Assembly (NCBI RefSeq): GCF_002814095.1
Contig: NZ_CP021913.1
Span: forward strand, 3,258,001-3,322,000
Source of the DNA: Sagittula sp. P11
GTDB taxonomy: Bacteria; Pseudomonadota; Alphaproteobacteria; Rhodobacterales; Rhodobacteraceae
DNA: 64,000 nucleotides
Direction: 5' to 3'
Positions 8,578 to 17,047 of the stretch are shown here, piece by piece. The number at the start of each line of letters is the position of its first letter. Within the stretch, counting starts at the first letter, position 1. Made by a program: the position numbers and the translations under genes. The notes under the pieces are model-generated. The model was given only the letters and a program-made list of their open reading frames with translations. It made no database searches and had not been told where the DNA came from.

Positions 8578-9861
8578 ATGCGCAATCCGCCGCCCTTCGC
8601 CCCTTTCGAATGGATGATCGCGTGGCGATACCTCCGCGCGCGCCGGGCCGAAGGCGGCGTTTCGGTGATGACCTGGATCAGCCTCGTGGGAATCACGCTG
8701 GCGGTCTTTGCCCTGATCGCGACGCTGGCGGTGCGCTCCGGCTTCCGGGCGGAGTTCGTCGACACCATCCTCGGCTCCAACGCGCACCTCACCGTCTACA
8801 GCACCACCCGCACCGACGAGGCGGGCAACCCCGACCGCACCATTGCCGATTACGAGGGCATGGCGCAGCAGGTCGAACGCGTGCCCTTCATCCAGCGCGT
8901 CGCACCGCTGGTCAAAGGGCAGGTCATGGCCACCGCCAACGGCAACAACGCCGGCGTCGAGGTCTTCGGCATCGCCCCCGACGACCTGAAGGCCATCCCG
9001 CGCATCGCCGACCCCGAAACCGGGCGCGGCGACCTCGACCGCTTCGAGGAGGGCGTGGCCATCGGTTCGGGCGTGGCGATGATGCTGGGCGTGGGCGTGG
9101 GCGACGACGTGAAGCTGATCTCGCCCAACGGGGTGAAGACCGCCTTCGGCGTCTCGCCCCGCGTGAAATCCTACAAAGTGACCTGGATCTTCACCGCCGG
9201 GCGCTACGACATCGACCGCACGCGGATCTACATGCCCTTCGCCGAGGCGCAGCTCTACTTCAACCGCGAAGGCGTGGCCGACGAGCTGGAGGTCATCGTC
9301 TCCGACCCCGAAGAGGTGGAGACCTTCATCCAGCCGGTGTCGGAGGCGGTGGGTCCCGGCGCGCTGATCTGGACGTGGCAGGACGCCTCAGGCGGGTTCC
9401 TGCGCGCGCTCGAAATCGAGGACAACGTGATGTTCGTCATCCTCTCGGTGCTGGTGCTGATCGCCACGATGAACATCGTCTCGGGCCTCATCATGCTGGT
9501 CAAGAACAAGGGCCGCGACATCGGCATCCTGCGCACCATGGGGCTGACCGAAGGCTCGGTCATGCGGGTGTTCTTCATCTGCGGATCGTTCACCGGGATC
9601 ATCGGCACGGCCATGGGGGTGATCCTCGGCTGCCTCTTCGCGATCTACATCGACCCGATCTTCGCCTTCGTGAACTACGTGGCGGGGGGCGGCGTCTGGG
9701 ACCCGTCGATCCGCGGCATCTACGCGCTGCCCGCCAAGCTGCAGATGGCCGACGTGATGTCGGCGGTGCTGCTGTCGCTGGGCCTGTCGTTCATCGTGAC
9801 GATCTTTCCGGCGCGCCGCGCCGCCCGCATGAACCCGGTGGAGGCCCTGCGCTATGAATGA
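8578..9861 (+). CDS. lolC: Lipoprotein-releasing system permease LolC/LolE
   Basis: A 427-residue inner-membrane protein of the MacB/FtsX-like fold. There is one transmembrane helix near residues 25-50 ([24 protein letters not shown]), a large periplasmic domain, then three helices at about 280-300, 325-350 and 385-405. With LolD it extracts outer-membrane lipoproteins from the inner membrane and hands them to LolA. Many alphaproteobacteria have only one permease (LolF/LolC-like homodimer), which fits the single copy here. It overlaps lolD by 8 bp. The ATG at 8578 follows a purine-rich GGAAAGAAAAA stretch. Confidence 0.9.
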   Translation: MRNPPPFAPFEWMIAWRYLRARRAEGGVSVMTWISLVGITLAVFALIATLAVRSGFRAEFVDTILGSNAHLTVYSTTRTDEAGNPDRTIADYEGMAQQVERVPFIQRVAPLVKGQVMATANGNNAGVEVFGIAPDDLKAIPRIADPETGRGDLDRFEEGVAIGSGVAMMLGVGVGDDVKLISPNGVKTAFGVSPRVKSYKVTWIFTAGRYDIDRTRIYMPFAEAQLYFNREGVADELEVIVSDPEEVETFIQPVSEAVGPGALIWTWQDASGGFLRALEIEDNVMFVILSVLVLIATMNIVSGLIMLVKNKGRDIGILRTMGLTEGSVMRVFFICGSFTGIIGTAMGVILGCLFAIYIDPIFAFVNYVAGGGVWDPSIRGIYALPAKLQMADVMSAVLLSLGLSFIVTIFPARRAARMNPVEALRYE

Positions 9862-10552
9862 CACCGTGCAGGACCCGGTGCTGCGGCTGACCGGGATCGA
9901 GAAGGTCTACAACGCCGGCAAACCCGGAGAGGTCCGCGTGCTGCGCGGCTGCGACCTCGAAGTCGCGCGCGGCGAGGTCGTGGCGCTGGTGGCGCCCTCC
10001 GGCGCGGGCAAGTCGACGCTCTTGCACATCGCGGGGCTTCTGGACACCGCCGACAGCGGCACGGTGGAAATCGCGGGCGAGCCGATGCAGGGCAAGTCCG
10101 ACCGCCGCCGCACGCTGGTGCGCCGGGCGGAGGTGGGCTTTGTCTACCAGTTCCACCATCTGCTGCCGGAGTTCTCCGCGCTGGAGAACATCGTGCTGCC
10201 GCAGCTTGCCAACGGCGTGCCGCGACAGGCGGCGGAGCAGCGGGCACGCAGCCTGCTGGACAGCGTCGGCGTGGGGGAGCGCGCGGGCCATCGCCCGGCG
10301 GCCATGTCCGGCGGCGAACAGCAGCGGGTCGCCTTCTGCCGGGCCATGGCCAACACGCCGAAGCTGCTGCTGGCCGACGAGCCGACCGGCAACCTCGATC
10401 CGCAGACCTCCGACCGGGTGTTCGCCGCGCTCATGGACCTGGTGCGCGAGACCGGGCTTTCCGCGCTGATCGCCACCCACAACCTCGACCTCGCCGCGCG
10501 CATGGACCGGCGGGTACGGATGGAAGACGGCCACCTGCGCGCGGACGGCTGA
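9854..10552 (+). CDS. lolD: Lipoprotein-releasing ABC ATPase LolD
   Basis: A 232-residue ABC ATPase with Walker [10 protein letters not shown] (residues 47-55; the first Gly of the usual GxSGxGKST is Ala), Q-loop [10 protein letters not shown] typical of LolD, signature MSGGEQQ (151-157) and Walker [13 protein letters not shown] (171-182). It powers lipoprotein release together with the permease encoded immediately upstream, whose frame it overlaps by 8 bp. Its 3' end is followed by a long non-coding stretch with palindromic repeats. Confidence 0.92.
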   Translation: MNDTVQDPVLRLTGIEKVYNAGKPGEVRVLRGCDLEVARGEVVALVAPSGAGKSTLLHIAGLLDTADSGTVEIAGEPMQGKSDRRRTLVRRAEVGFVYQFHHLLPEFSALENIVLPQLANGVPRQAAEQRARSLLDSVGVGERAGHRPAAMSGGEQQRVAFCRAMANTPKLLLADEPTGNLDPQTSDRVFAALMDLVRETGLSALIATHNLDLAARMDRRVRMEDGHLRADG

Positions 10553-10558
10553 GGGGGA

Positions 10559-10581
10559 GGCGGCGCAAAGCCCCGCCCTAC
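10559..10581. repeat. Dispersed GC-rich palindromic repeat, copy 1
   Basis: Begins GGCGGCGCAAAGCCCCGCCC and ends TAC. It is itself an imperfect hairpin (GGCGGCGC/GCCCCGCC around AAA) and pairs with copy 2 about 80 bp away as a 23-bp inverted repeat with one mismatch. Confidence 0.7.
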
Positions 10582-10659
10582 AGCCGTCGCGCTTGTCTGC
10601 GGATGACGCGCACCGACCGGATGTACAGGACACGCCGGTGGCAAACCGCGTGCCGGATC

Positions 10660-10682
10660 GTAGGGCGGGGCTCTGCGCCGCC
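10660..10682. repeat. Dispersed GC-rich palindromic repeat, copy 2 (inverted)
   Basis: Reads GTAGGGCGGGGCTCTGCGCC then GCC, the reverse complement of copy 1 except for one base. A looser third copy follows at 10769-10791 (GCAGGGCGGTGCTCGGCGCC then GCC). Confidence 0.7.
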
Positions 10683-11075
10683 TTGCCCTTGGCTTTCCAT
10701 CTGCAAGTGACAGCCGTCGCGCGCGAACCCGGACGGCGCGCCACGGATCGCCGATGGCCGGGCGGTTCGCAGGGCGGTGCTCGGCGCCGCCTGCGCCTCT
10801 GCGACACATGCGCCCGTTAACCACATCCGTGGGCAAATCGCGGTCCCGGGCGCGGCGCGCCGGGACAAAGGTTAACAACCGGCCGGGAATCGGGGTCCAA
10901 TCGGCCGGTTCGCCCCTTAATGCGACACTGGCGCGGCTTAAGCCTTCGGTAATCCGTTGTGGAAAGCCCCGCCCGCCCTACCGCATCTGGCGCCGGACGG
11001 GCCGTTAACCCCACCGTGCGCCGCGTGAACGGGCGCAGGACCGTAGCCCCGTTGCCGCCGCACACCCACCGCGCT

Positions 11076-11522
11076 TTACGCCCTTTGCGTGATCCAGACC
11101 CCCAGCGCCATGACCGCGATCCCGGTCGCGCGCGTCAGGGTCAAAGGGCTGATCCGCGCGCCGAACAGGCCGAAATGGTCGATCGCCGCGGCCGAGATCA
11201 GCTGCCCGATCAGCACGAAGAACACCGCGTTGCCGACGCCGAAATGCGGCGCGATGAAAGTCACCGACAGCACGTAGAACGCGACGAAGGCACCGCCCAG
11301 CAGCAGGTGCTTCGGCGCCACGCGCACACCCCCGAAGCCCTTGGCGCCATTGAGAATCCACACGACGAGGCAGATCGCCAGCGCCACGCAGAACAGCACC
11401 ACCGCCGCCGCTACGGGCGAAGCCAGCCGCTGCCCCAGCGCCGCGTTCAGCGCCGCGAGGATCGGGATGCCCATGCCCGCGAAAAGCATGACCACCGCGT
11501 AATGCGTCATCCCCGGCGTCAT
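11076..11522 (-). CDS. DMT-superfamily transporter, YdcZ/DUF606 type
   Basis: A 148-residue protein with about five hydrophobic helices, the length of the DUF606 half-size drug/metabolite transporters. Typical pieces are GMGIPILAALNAALGQRLASP near the start and FVLIGQLISAAAIDHFGLFG in the fourth helix, both conserved in the family. Members work as dimers in the inner membrane; substrate unknown. The ATG overlaps the thioesterase stop (ATGA), so it is the second gene of a two-gene operon. Confidence 0.82.
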   Translation of the reverse strand: MTPGMTHYAVVMLFAGMGIPILAALNAALGQRLASPVAAAVVLFCVALAICLVVWILNGAKGFGGVRVAPKHLLLGGAFVAFYVLSVTFIAPHFGVGNAVFFVLIGQLISAAAIDHFGLFGARISPLTLTRATGIAVMALGVWITQRA

Positions 11523-11926
11523 GGCTTGAAGAACGTCGCGCTGGCCCGCGCGACCTCCTTTTCGCCGGGCAGGCTGACCAGCACGGCCTCGGCGAAAATC
11601 AGCGCCCGCCCGCCCTTGACGACCTTCGCCGTGCAGCGGATCGCATCGCCCCGCGCCGCGCTCAGGAACCGCGTCTCCAGGTTCGTCGTCGCCACCGGCA
11701 CGAACTCTCCGATATGCCCGGCGCAGGCAAAGACCATCGCCGTATCGGCCAGCGTCGACAGCGCCTGCCCGCAGACGATGCCGCCGACACGGGCGATCTC
11801 TGCGGTAACCGGAATTTCAAGAACGGCGCCCAATGGTGTGATATCGGACACTTTTGGCTGCAAAGCTTGCACCCATGGGGCGAAATTGTCTTCTAACAGC
11901 GCATTTGCGGTGGCAGGATCGAGCAT
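11519..11926 (-). CDS. PaaI-type hotdog thioesterase
   Basis: A 135-residue single hotdog domain. GGIVCGQALSTLADTAMVFA matches the central helix motif of the 4HBT/PaaI family (G-x-x-x-x-L-x-D, catalytic Asp in TLADTA), followed by the strand pair TTNLETRFLSAARGDAIRCTAKV. Such enzymes hydrolyse acyl-CoA or aryl-CoA thioesters as tetramers in the cytoplasm. It precedes and overlaps the DMT transporter gene by 4 bp; whether they share a pathway is not shown. Confidence 0.82.
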   Translation of the reverse strand: MLDPATANALLEDNFAPWVQALQPKVSDITPLGAVLEIPVTAEIARVGGIVCGQALSTLADTAMVFACAGHIGEFVPVATTNLETRFLSAARGDAIRCTAKVVKGGRALIFAEAVLVSLPGEKEVARASATFFKP

Positions 11927-12045
11927 GAGTCTCCCTCGGACGTCTTCTGGGTCCGACCATGACCGCCGGAACGGCGCCTGTCACGCGCCCGAATGCGCGG
12001 TGCGCGACAGAGGAGGCCGGGGGGACAGATAGGGAAGGATCTCGG

Positions 12046-12564
12046 ATGAAGCGTTGGCTGGCACTGACGGCGGCACTGGGACTGCTGTCGGGATGCGCGT
12101 TCCTCGAACGGCTGGCGGGTCCGGGGCCTGCCGCGCCGCAATCGGGCACCATCACCCTCTCGGGCACCGCTCCGGCCTCGGCCGTCTACCTGGTGGAGCC
12201 GCAGGTCACCGTGATCAGTCCGCCCCGCGCGGTGCCGGTGACGCAGGGCGCAAGCCTTTATGCGGGCTGGTGCATGGACTGCCACGGCGCCGAGGCACGC
12301 GGTTTCGGCCGCGTCTCCGGCCAGATGACGGTGAAGCCCACGGACCTCACCACGCTTGCGCTCAACAACGGCGGCACCTTCCCGGCGCGGCGCGTGATCG
12401 GCGCGATGCAGGGGGCCGGGGCCTATCACCGCGGCCTGATGCCGGAGATCGGCGGCGCGCTCGACGGCCCGCTGGTGGAGTGGATCGGCCCCGACGGCAC
12501 CTCGCATCTGACCACGCAATCCACCATGGACCTGATCGTGTATCTTGAAAACCTGCAGGTCTGA
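12046..12564 (+). CDS. Lipid-anchored c-type cytochrome
   Basis: A 172-residue protein with a lipoprotein signal (KRWLALTAALGLLSGC, lipobox LLSGC, lipidated Cys at about residue 17) and one haem c motif CMDCH in YAGWCMDCHGAEARGFG. A Met suitable as sixth haem ligand lies downstream (GAYHRGLMPEIGG). It would be an inner-membrane-tethered periplasmic electron carrier of class I type. The start at 12046 is chosen because AAGGA precedes it and the signal peptide begins there; the open frame reaches upstream without a signal. The next gene encodes a second, smaller lipid-anchored cytochrome 63 bp away, so the two are likely one operon. Confidence 0.82.
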   Translation: MKRWLALTAALGLLSGCAFLERLAGPGPAAPQSGTITLSGTAPASAVYLVEPQVTVISPPRAVPVTQGASLYAGWCMDCHGAEARGFGRVSGQMTVKPTDLTTLALNNGGTFPARRVIGAMQGAGAYHRGLMPEIGGALDGPLVEWIGPDGTSHLTTQSTMDLIVYLENLQV

Positions 12565-12627
12565 CGCAGCGCTTGCATCCGCGGCAGGGCGCTGGCATCA
12601 CACCCTGAAAAAGAGGGGCTGAAGGAC

Positions 12628-13044
12628 ATGCGCGCACCGCTCATCGCGTTGGTTATGACCGCTGGACTGGCGGGTTGTGTCGAAGAGACCGAGATGCCGG
12701 GGCCGCAGGACGGCCGCGCGCTCTTCATGGAAAACTGCGCCGTCTGCCATGGCGAAAACGGCAAGGGCGACGGTCCGATGGCGCGCCGCATGCAGAAGGC
12801 GCCCAAGGACCTGACGCTGATCAGGCTGCGCCACGGCAACGCCTTCCCGCGCGCGAAGGTCATGTCGATCATCGACGGCTACGCGCGCTCCGACATCGCC
12901 GGGCCGGGGATGCCGGAATTCGGTGAACTGCTGGAAGGCGACCTCGTGCCCTTCGACTCGGGCGATGGCATCCAGACGCCGACGCCGCGCAAGCTGGTGG
13001 CGCTGCTGGAATACCTCGAGACGATCCAGGAAGACCGCAAGTAA
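12628..13044 (+). CDS. Second lipid-anchored c-type cytochrome
   Basis: A 138-residue protein with lipoprotein signal MRAPLIALVMTAGLAGC, haem motif CAVCH (LFMENCAVCHGENGKGDGPMA) and a later GPGMPEFG that may supply the Met ligand. It shares layout with the preceding gene: lipidated N-terminus, short linker, single cytochrome c domain. The pair may pass electrons to a periplasmic or membrane oxidase, but no redox partner gene lies next to them. A ribosome-binding stretch GGCTGAAGGAC precedes the ATG. Confidence 0.85.
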   Translation: MRAPLIALVMTAGLAGCVEETEMPGPQDGRALFMENCAVCHGENGKGDGPMARRMQKAPKDLTLIRLRHGNAFPRAKVMSIIDGYARSDIAGPGMPEFGELLEGDLVPFDSGDGIQTPTPRKLVALLEYLETIQEDRK

Positions 13045-13154
13045 GTTCTGGAGCCCGGCGATTCCAGGGGGTTGCCGGGCGTGCCTCTTACAGCCTCCGA
13101 ACGGCGCGGCGTGGTCCGTGCCTCCTGACGCGACACATGAGGAACGGCCGACTC

Positions 13155-13170
13155 TCCTGTCCTGACAGGA
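13155..13170. repeat. Short palindrome between convergent genes
   Basis: TCCTGTC-CT-GACAGGA, a perfect 7-bp inverted repeat with a 2-nt centre, between the second cytochrome gene and the convergent tetR-family gene. It lacks a T-run, so it is not an obvious terminator. Confidence 0.4.
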
Positions 13171-13207
13171 TGATGTCCCGGGATCTTCGGGTCGCGTGAG
13201 AGCGTCG

Positions 13208-13795
13208 TCAGGCGGCGACCGTCTTGCGCACCATGTCCCAGTAAAGCCGCGCCACGTCCTCCGGCCCCAGCCGCCCGCCGGGGCGATACCAGGTGGTCAC
13301 GCCGGTCAGCATGGCGATCACCGCAAGCGTCGTCAGCTTGCTGTCGGTCAGGGCAAAGATCCCCGCTGCCACGCCGTCCCGCAGGATCGTTTCCAGCGCA
13401 TCCTCGTATTCCCTCCGCAAACGCTCGATCTTGGCGAAGTTGCCGGGATCGAGGTTGCGCAGCTCCATGTAGGAGATGAACACCGCCTCTGGCCGGTCGA
13501 GGTGAAAGGCGATGTGGAACCGCACGAAGGCCTCCAGCCGCGCGTCTGGCGCCTGTGGCGGGTCGAGCGTGCGCCAGGCCTCCAGCAGGTCGAGCATGTG
13601 GCCTTCGAGCAGCGAGAACAGAAGCGCCTGCTTGTCGGGCGTGTAGTTGTAAAGCGCGCCGACCTGCACGCCCACCTCGCCCGCGATCTGCCGCATGGAG
13701 ACCGCCGCGAAGCCGTGCTTGGCGAACAGGTGCAGGGCGGCCTCTCGGATGCGGGGGCCGGTGATCTCGGAGTGGGAGCCTTGGGTGCGCGCCAT
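13208..13795 (-). CDS. TetR/AcrR family transcriptional regulator
   Basis: A 195-residue regulator. The N-terminal helix-turn-helix reads RIREAALHLFAKHGFAAVSMRQIAGEVGVQVGALYNYTPDKQALL (residues about 14-58), the standard TetR DNA-binding domain; the rest is the helical ligand/dimer domain. It resembles the acyl-CoA-responsive regulators of fatty or aromatic acid genes, but the ligand cannot be read off. A perfect 20-bp palindrome sits 12 bp upstream of the ATG and within its predicted promoter, pointing to autorepression. Choosing ATG 13795 places the start only 7 nt after a TAATTT -10 box, so the message may be nearly leaderless. Confidence 0.85.
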   Translation of the reverse strand: MARTQGSHSEITGPRIREAALHLFAKHGFAAVSMRQIAGEVGVQVGALYNYTPDKQALLFSLLEGHMLDLLEAWRTLDPPQAPDARLEAFVRFHIAFHLDRPEAVFISYMELRNLDPGNFAKIERLRREYEDALETILRDGVAAGIFALTDSKLTTLAVIAMLTGVTTWYRPGGRLGPEDVARLYWDMVRKTVAA

Positions 13796-13802
13796 GCCGC
13801 CC

Positions 13803-13830
13803 AAATTATCTGAACGCACGTTCAGATCAA
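13803..13830 (-). promoter_or_regulatory. tetR promoter with embedded operator palindrome
   Basis: On the minus strand TTGATC (13825-13830) and TAATTT (13803-13808) are 16 bp apart. The perfect palindrome ATCTGAACGCACGTTCAGAT (13808-13827, 9-bp arms, 2-bp centre) fills the spacer. TGAACG-N2-CGTTCA is the type of site bound by several TetR regulators. It also lies 48 bp upstream of the divergent lipoprotein gene. Confidence 0.65.
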
Positions 13831-13874
13831 GGCGGGCGCTTGCGGGAGGATGCGCCATGCGGCAAGACTGACGC

Positions 13875-14195
13875 ATGAGACGCGCGTACCTGTCCCTCCC
13901 GGCGGCCCTGTTGATGGCCCTGACCGCCTGCACCCAGTTCCCCGAACTGGATGCGGTGGCGACCCCGGGCGTGGAGAACGCGCCTTATCCCCGGCTCGTG
14001 CCCATCGACGACCTCATCGCGGACCCGGCCCCGCCGCGTGCGACGAAAGAGGACATCGCGCAGGTGCAGGCGCGGGCGGATGGGCTGCAGGCGCGCGCGG
14101 CGGGGGTCGGCAGCGCGCAGGTCTCCCAGCCGGATTCGGTGGCGGAGCGGCTGAAGCGCCTGCAACAGAAAGCGGCAGAGCTGCGGCAACAGTGA
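13875..14195 (+). CDS. Small predicted lipoprotein
   Basis: A 106-residue protein with a lipoprotein signal (LLMALTAC, lipidated Cys at about residue 19) and no recognised domain. The mature part begins TQFPELDAV and ends in a charged helical stretch DSVAERLKRLQQKAAELRQQ, likely a short coiled coil. It is transcribed away from the TetR regulator across an 80-bp gap that carries the operator palindrome, and towards hom, 103 bp downstream. Confidence 0.65.
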   Translation: MRRAYLSLPAALLMALTACTQFPELDAVATPGVENAPYPRLVPIDDLIADPAPPRATKEDIAQVQARADGLQARAAGVGSAQVSQPDSVAERLKRLQQKAAELRQQ

Positions 14196-14298
14196 CGCAG
14201 GGGGCCCTTGCCCGGGCATGGGCATGTCCGCGCGTGGTTGCAGGGCGCATCACTTGCGCGTAACCGGTGTCGCGGAACGTCACCCGGAGGTATGCCCC

Positions 14299-15585
14299 AT
14301 GTCCCAACCCCTTCGTCTTGGAATTGCCGGTCTCGGGACCGTCGGCACCGGCGTGGTCAAGATCGTGCGCCAGAAGGCGGCCCTGCTTGAGGCACGCTCC
14401 GGCCGGCCGATCGCCATCAGCGCGGTGTCGGCGCGCACCCGTGCCAAGGACCGGGGCGTGTCGCTGGACAGCTACGCCTGGGAAGACGACCCGGTGACGC
14501 TGGCCACCCGCGACGACGTGGACGTGTTCGTCGAACTCATGGGCGGCAGCGACGGCCCGGCGAAGGCCGCTGTCGAAGCGGCGCTGAAGGCGGGCAAGGA
14601 CGTCGTCACGGCGAACAAGGCGCTGCTTGCGCACCACGGTCAGGCGCTGGCCGAACTGGCCGAAGCGAGCGGATCGGTCCTGCGCTTCGAAGCGGCGGTG
14701 GCGGGCGGTATCCCGGTCATCAAGGCGCTGACCGAGGGCCTTGCCGGGAACGAGATCATCCGCGTGATGGGCGTGATGAACGGCACCTGCAACTACATCC
14801 TCACCCGGATGGAGGACGGCGGCCTGACCTACGACGAGGCCTTTGCCGAGGCCGACGCCCTGGGCTACCTGGAGGCCGATCCGACGCTCGACGTGGGCGG
14901 CATCGACGCGGGCCACAAGCTGTCCCTGCTGGCGGCCATCGCCTTCGGCACGCAGGTCAGCTTCTCCGGGGTGGAGCTGGAAGGCATCGGCAAGGTCACC
15001 ATCGACGACATCAAGCAGGCCGCCGACATGGGTTTCCGGATCAAGTTGCTGGGCGTGTCCCGGATGACCGGTCGCGGGCTGGAGCAATCCATGGCGCCCT
15101 GCCTCGTCCCGGCCTCCTCGCCGCTGGGCCAGCTTTCGGGCGGCACCAACATGGTGGTGATCGAGGGCGATCAGGTCGGCCAGATCGTGATGCGCGGCGC
15201 CGGCGCGGGCGAGGGGCCGACCGCCTCTGCCGTGATGGGCGACGTGATGGACGTGGCGCGCGGGCTGCGGGTCTCGACCTTCGGACAGGCCGCGTCAAAG
15301 CTCGTTCCGGCGGTGCCGGCGAAGGCCACGACGCCGGCACCCTACTACCTGCGCACCCAGCTTGCGGACAAGCCGGGCGCACTGGCGAAGGTGGCCGCCG
15401 CCTTGGGCGAAGCGGGTGTGTCGATCCACCGTATGCGCCAGTACGACCACGTCGAGGACCGGGCGCCCGTGCTGATCGTGACGCACAAGACCACGCGCGC
15501 GGCGCTCGACCAGGCGCTGGAGGCGATGCAGAAGCTGGCCGTTGTGGTCGCGGCGCCCGTCGCCCTGCGGATCGAGGAAGTCTGA
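14299..15585 (+). CDS. hom: Homoserine dehydrogenase
   Basis: A 428-residue enzyme that reduces aspartate semialdehyde to homoserine in threonine/methionine synthesis. It has an N-terminal Rossmann motif IAGLGTVGTGVV (residues 9-20), the catalytic region AAVAGGIPVIKALTEGLAGN with MNGTCNYIL, EADPTLDVGGIDAGHKL, and a C-terminal ACT domain (YYLRTQLADKPGALAKVAAAL, about 350-428) that normally binds threonine for feedback inhibition. GGAGG at 14286-14290, 8 nt upstream, supports ATG 14299. glpX and recJ follow in the same direction; thrC lies elsewhere in the window. Confidence 0.95.
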   Translation: MSQPLRLGIAGLGTVGTGVVKIVRQKAALLEARSGRPIAISAVSARTRAKDRGVSLDSYAWEDDPVTLATRDDVDVFVELMGGSDGPAKAAVEAALKAGKDVVTANKALLAHHGQALAELAEASGSVLRFEAAVAGGIPVIKALTEGLAGNEIIRVMGVMNGTCNYILTRMEDGGLTYDEAFAEADALGYLEADPTLDVGGIDAGHKLSLLAAIAFGTQVSFSGVELEGIGKVTIDDIKQAADMGFRIKLLGVSRMTGRGLEQSMAPCLVPASSPLGQLSGGTNMVVIEGDQVGQIVMRGAGAGEGPTASAVMGDVMDVARGLRVSTFGQAASKLVPAVPAKATTPAPYYLRTQLADKPGALAKVAAALGEAGVSIHRMRQYDHVEDRAPVLIVTHKTTRAALDQALEAMQKLAVVVAAPVALRIEEV

Positions 15586-15591
15586 GGCAGG

Positions 15592-15614
15592 GGCGGCGCA
15601 AAGCCCCGCCCGAC
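15592..15614. repeat. Dispersed GC-rich palindromic repeat, copy 4
   Basis: GGCGGCGCAAAGCCCCGCCC then GAC, immediately 3' of hom. It matches copy 1 near 10.56 kb over the first 20 bases. Confidence 0.7.
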
Positions 15615-15836
15615 ATCGGACCTGCACGGCGCGGCACGGGCCGGGCACGGTACGGGAGCGCCGCCTTTGGCGCTGTCGGCGCCGCGTCGGTGCCTGCCTG
15701 CTGACCGAACAGGCTTTGGCGGCGGCGAAGGTGGCGGGAAAGGCGCAAGGCGGCGAGGGTTGGCGCAACCAGCCTTGCCCCCCGCGCGCCGCCTGCGCTA
15801 GAGCCAAGACACGCTTCATCCAAAGGAAATACTCCG

Positions 15837-16808
15837 ATGCCGACGCCCAAGGATTTCAATGACCGCATGCTTTCTCTGGGCCTCGCCCGGGTTGCCGAAC
15901 AGGCCGCCATCGCCAGTGCCGACCTGATCGGCCGCGGAGACGAGAAGGCCGCGGACCAGGCCGCCGTGAACGCCATGCGGGAAGAGCTGAACAAGCTCGA
16001 CATTTCCGGCGTGGTCGTGATCGGCGAGGGCGAGCGGGACGAGGCGCCGATGCTCTATATCGGCGAGGAAGTGGGGCAGGGCGGCCCCGGCGTGGACATC
16101 GCGCTCGACCCGCTGGAAGGCACGACGCTGACCGCCAAGGACATGCCGAACGCGCTGACCGTGATCGCCATGGGGCCGCGCGGGTCCATGCTGCACGCGC
16201 CGGACGTCTACATGGACAAGCTGGCCATCGGCCCGGGTTACCCGGTCGACGTGGTGTCGCTGGACATGTCGCCCTCCGAACGTGTGTTCGCGCTGGCCAA
16301 GGCGAAGGACTGCGCGCCGCAGGACATCACCTGCTGCATCCTCGAACGGCCGCGCCACGAGGACATGATCGCCGAAGTCCGCTCGACCGGGGCGGGCATC
16401 CGGCTGATCACCGACGGCGACGTGGCCGGTGTCATGCACTGCGCCGAACCGGTGTTGACCGGCATCGATATGTACATGGGTTCGGGTGGTGCGCCCGAGG
16501 GGGTGCTGGCGGCGGCCGCGCTGAAGTGCATGGGCGGCCAGATGTGGGGCCGCCTGCTGTTCCGCAACGACGACGAGCGGGGCCGCGCCGCCAAGGCCGG
16601 GATCACCGACCTGGACAAGATCTACGCCCGCGACGAGCTGGTGACCGACCACGTGATCTTTGCCGCGACCGGCGTGACCAACGGCTCCGTCGTGTCGGGG
16701 ATCAAGCGCACGCCCGGCTGGATCGAGACGGAGACGATCCTGATGCGCTCCAAGACCGGGTCGGTGCGGCGGATGCAGTACCGCAATCCGTTCCGTCACA
16801 AGGTCTGA
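15837..16808 (+). CDS. glpX: Class II fructose-1,6-bisphosphatase
   Basis: A 323-residue GlpX protein. The metal/phosphate motifs GEGERDEAPMLY (residues about 63-74) and DPLEGTTLTAKDMPNAL are complete, followed by the family hallmark TGAGIRLITDGDVAGVM. It hydrolyses fructose 1,6-bisphosphate for gluconeogenesis or the Calvin cycle. AAAGGAA precedes the ATG. A clear terminator hairpin follows at 16834. Confidence 0.95.
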   Translation: MPTPKDFNDRMLSLGLARVAEQAAIASADLIGRGDEKAADQAAVNAMREELNKLDISGVVVIGEGERDEAPMLYIGEEVGQGGPGVDIALDPLEGTTLTAKDMPNALTVIAMGPRGSMLHAPDVYMDKLAIGPGYPVDVVSLDMSPSERVFALAKAKDCAPQDITCCILERPRHEDMIAEVRSTGAGIRLITDGDVAGVMHCAEPVLTGIDMYMGSGGAPEGVLAAAALKCMGGQMWGRLLFRNDDERGRAAKAGITDLDKIYARDELVTDHVIFAATGVTNGSVVSGIKRTPGWIETETILMRSKTGSVRRMQYRNPFRHKV

Positions 16809-16833
16809 GTACCTTTGGCATAAGTGCCCGGAC

Positions 16834-16867
16834 CGGCCCCCGCGATCTGCGGGGGCCGTTTCGTTTT
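16834..16867 (+). terminator. Rho-independent terminator after glpX
   Basis: CGGCCCCCGC / GCGGGGGCCG, a perfect 10-bp stem with 5-nt loop GATCT, then TTTCGTTTT. Confidence 0.85.
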
Positions 16868-17047
16868 GCCCATGCCCGGTGTCGCGTGGCTGTCAGCCTT
16901 TGAGGCAGGTATTTGATCCAAGGTGAAGACAGGGCGCTTGCGCCGGGCCCCATCGGGTGTGCAGCGTGATGGCGGGGGTGTGGCTGCGGCCTTTCGCTTG
17001 CCACCGGATTTGGCTATCCCCTGCGGTGGGGCAGTGGAAGGACGGCA

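Larger units (their letters stand above)
10553..11075. other. Non-coding stretch with palindromic repeats
   Basis: This is 523 bp between lolD (+) and a DMT transporter (-) with no convincing gene. It holds three copies of a GC-rich imperfect palindrome (10559-10581, 10660-10682, 10769-10791; the first two are in opposite orientation and differ at one base) and a partial copy near 10963-10982. The sequence AGCCGTCGCG occurs twice (from 10582 and near 10712). A 9-bp inverted repeat AACCGGCCG/CGGCCGGTT lies at 10877-10885 and 10902-10910. Confidence 0.6.
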
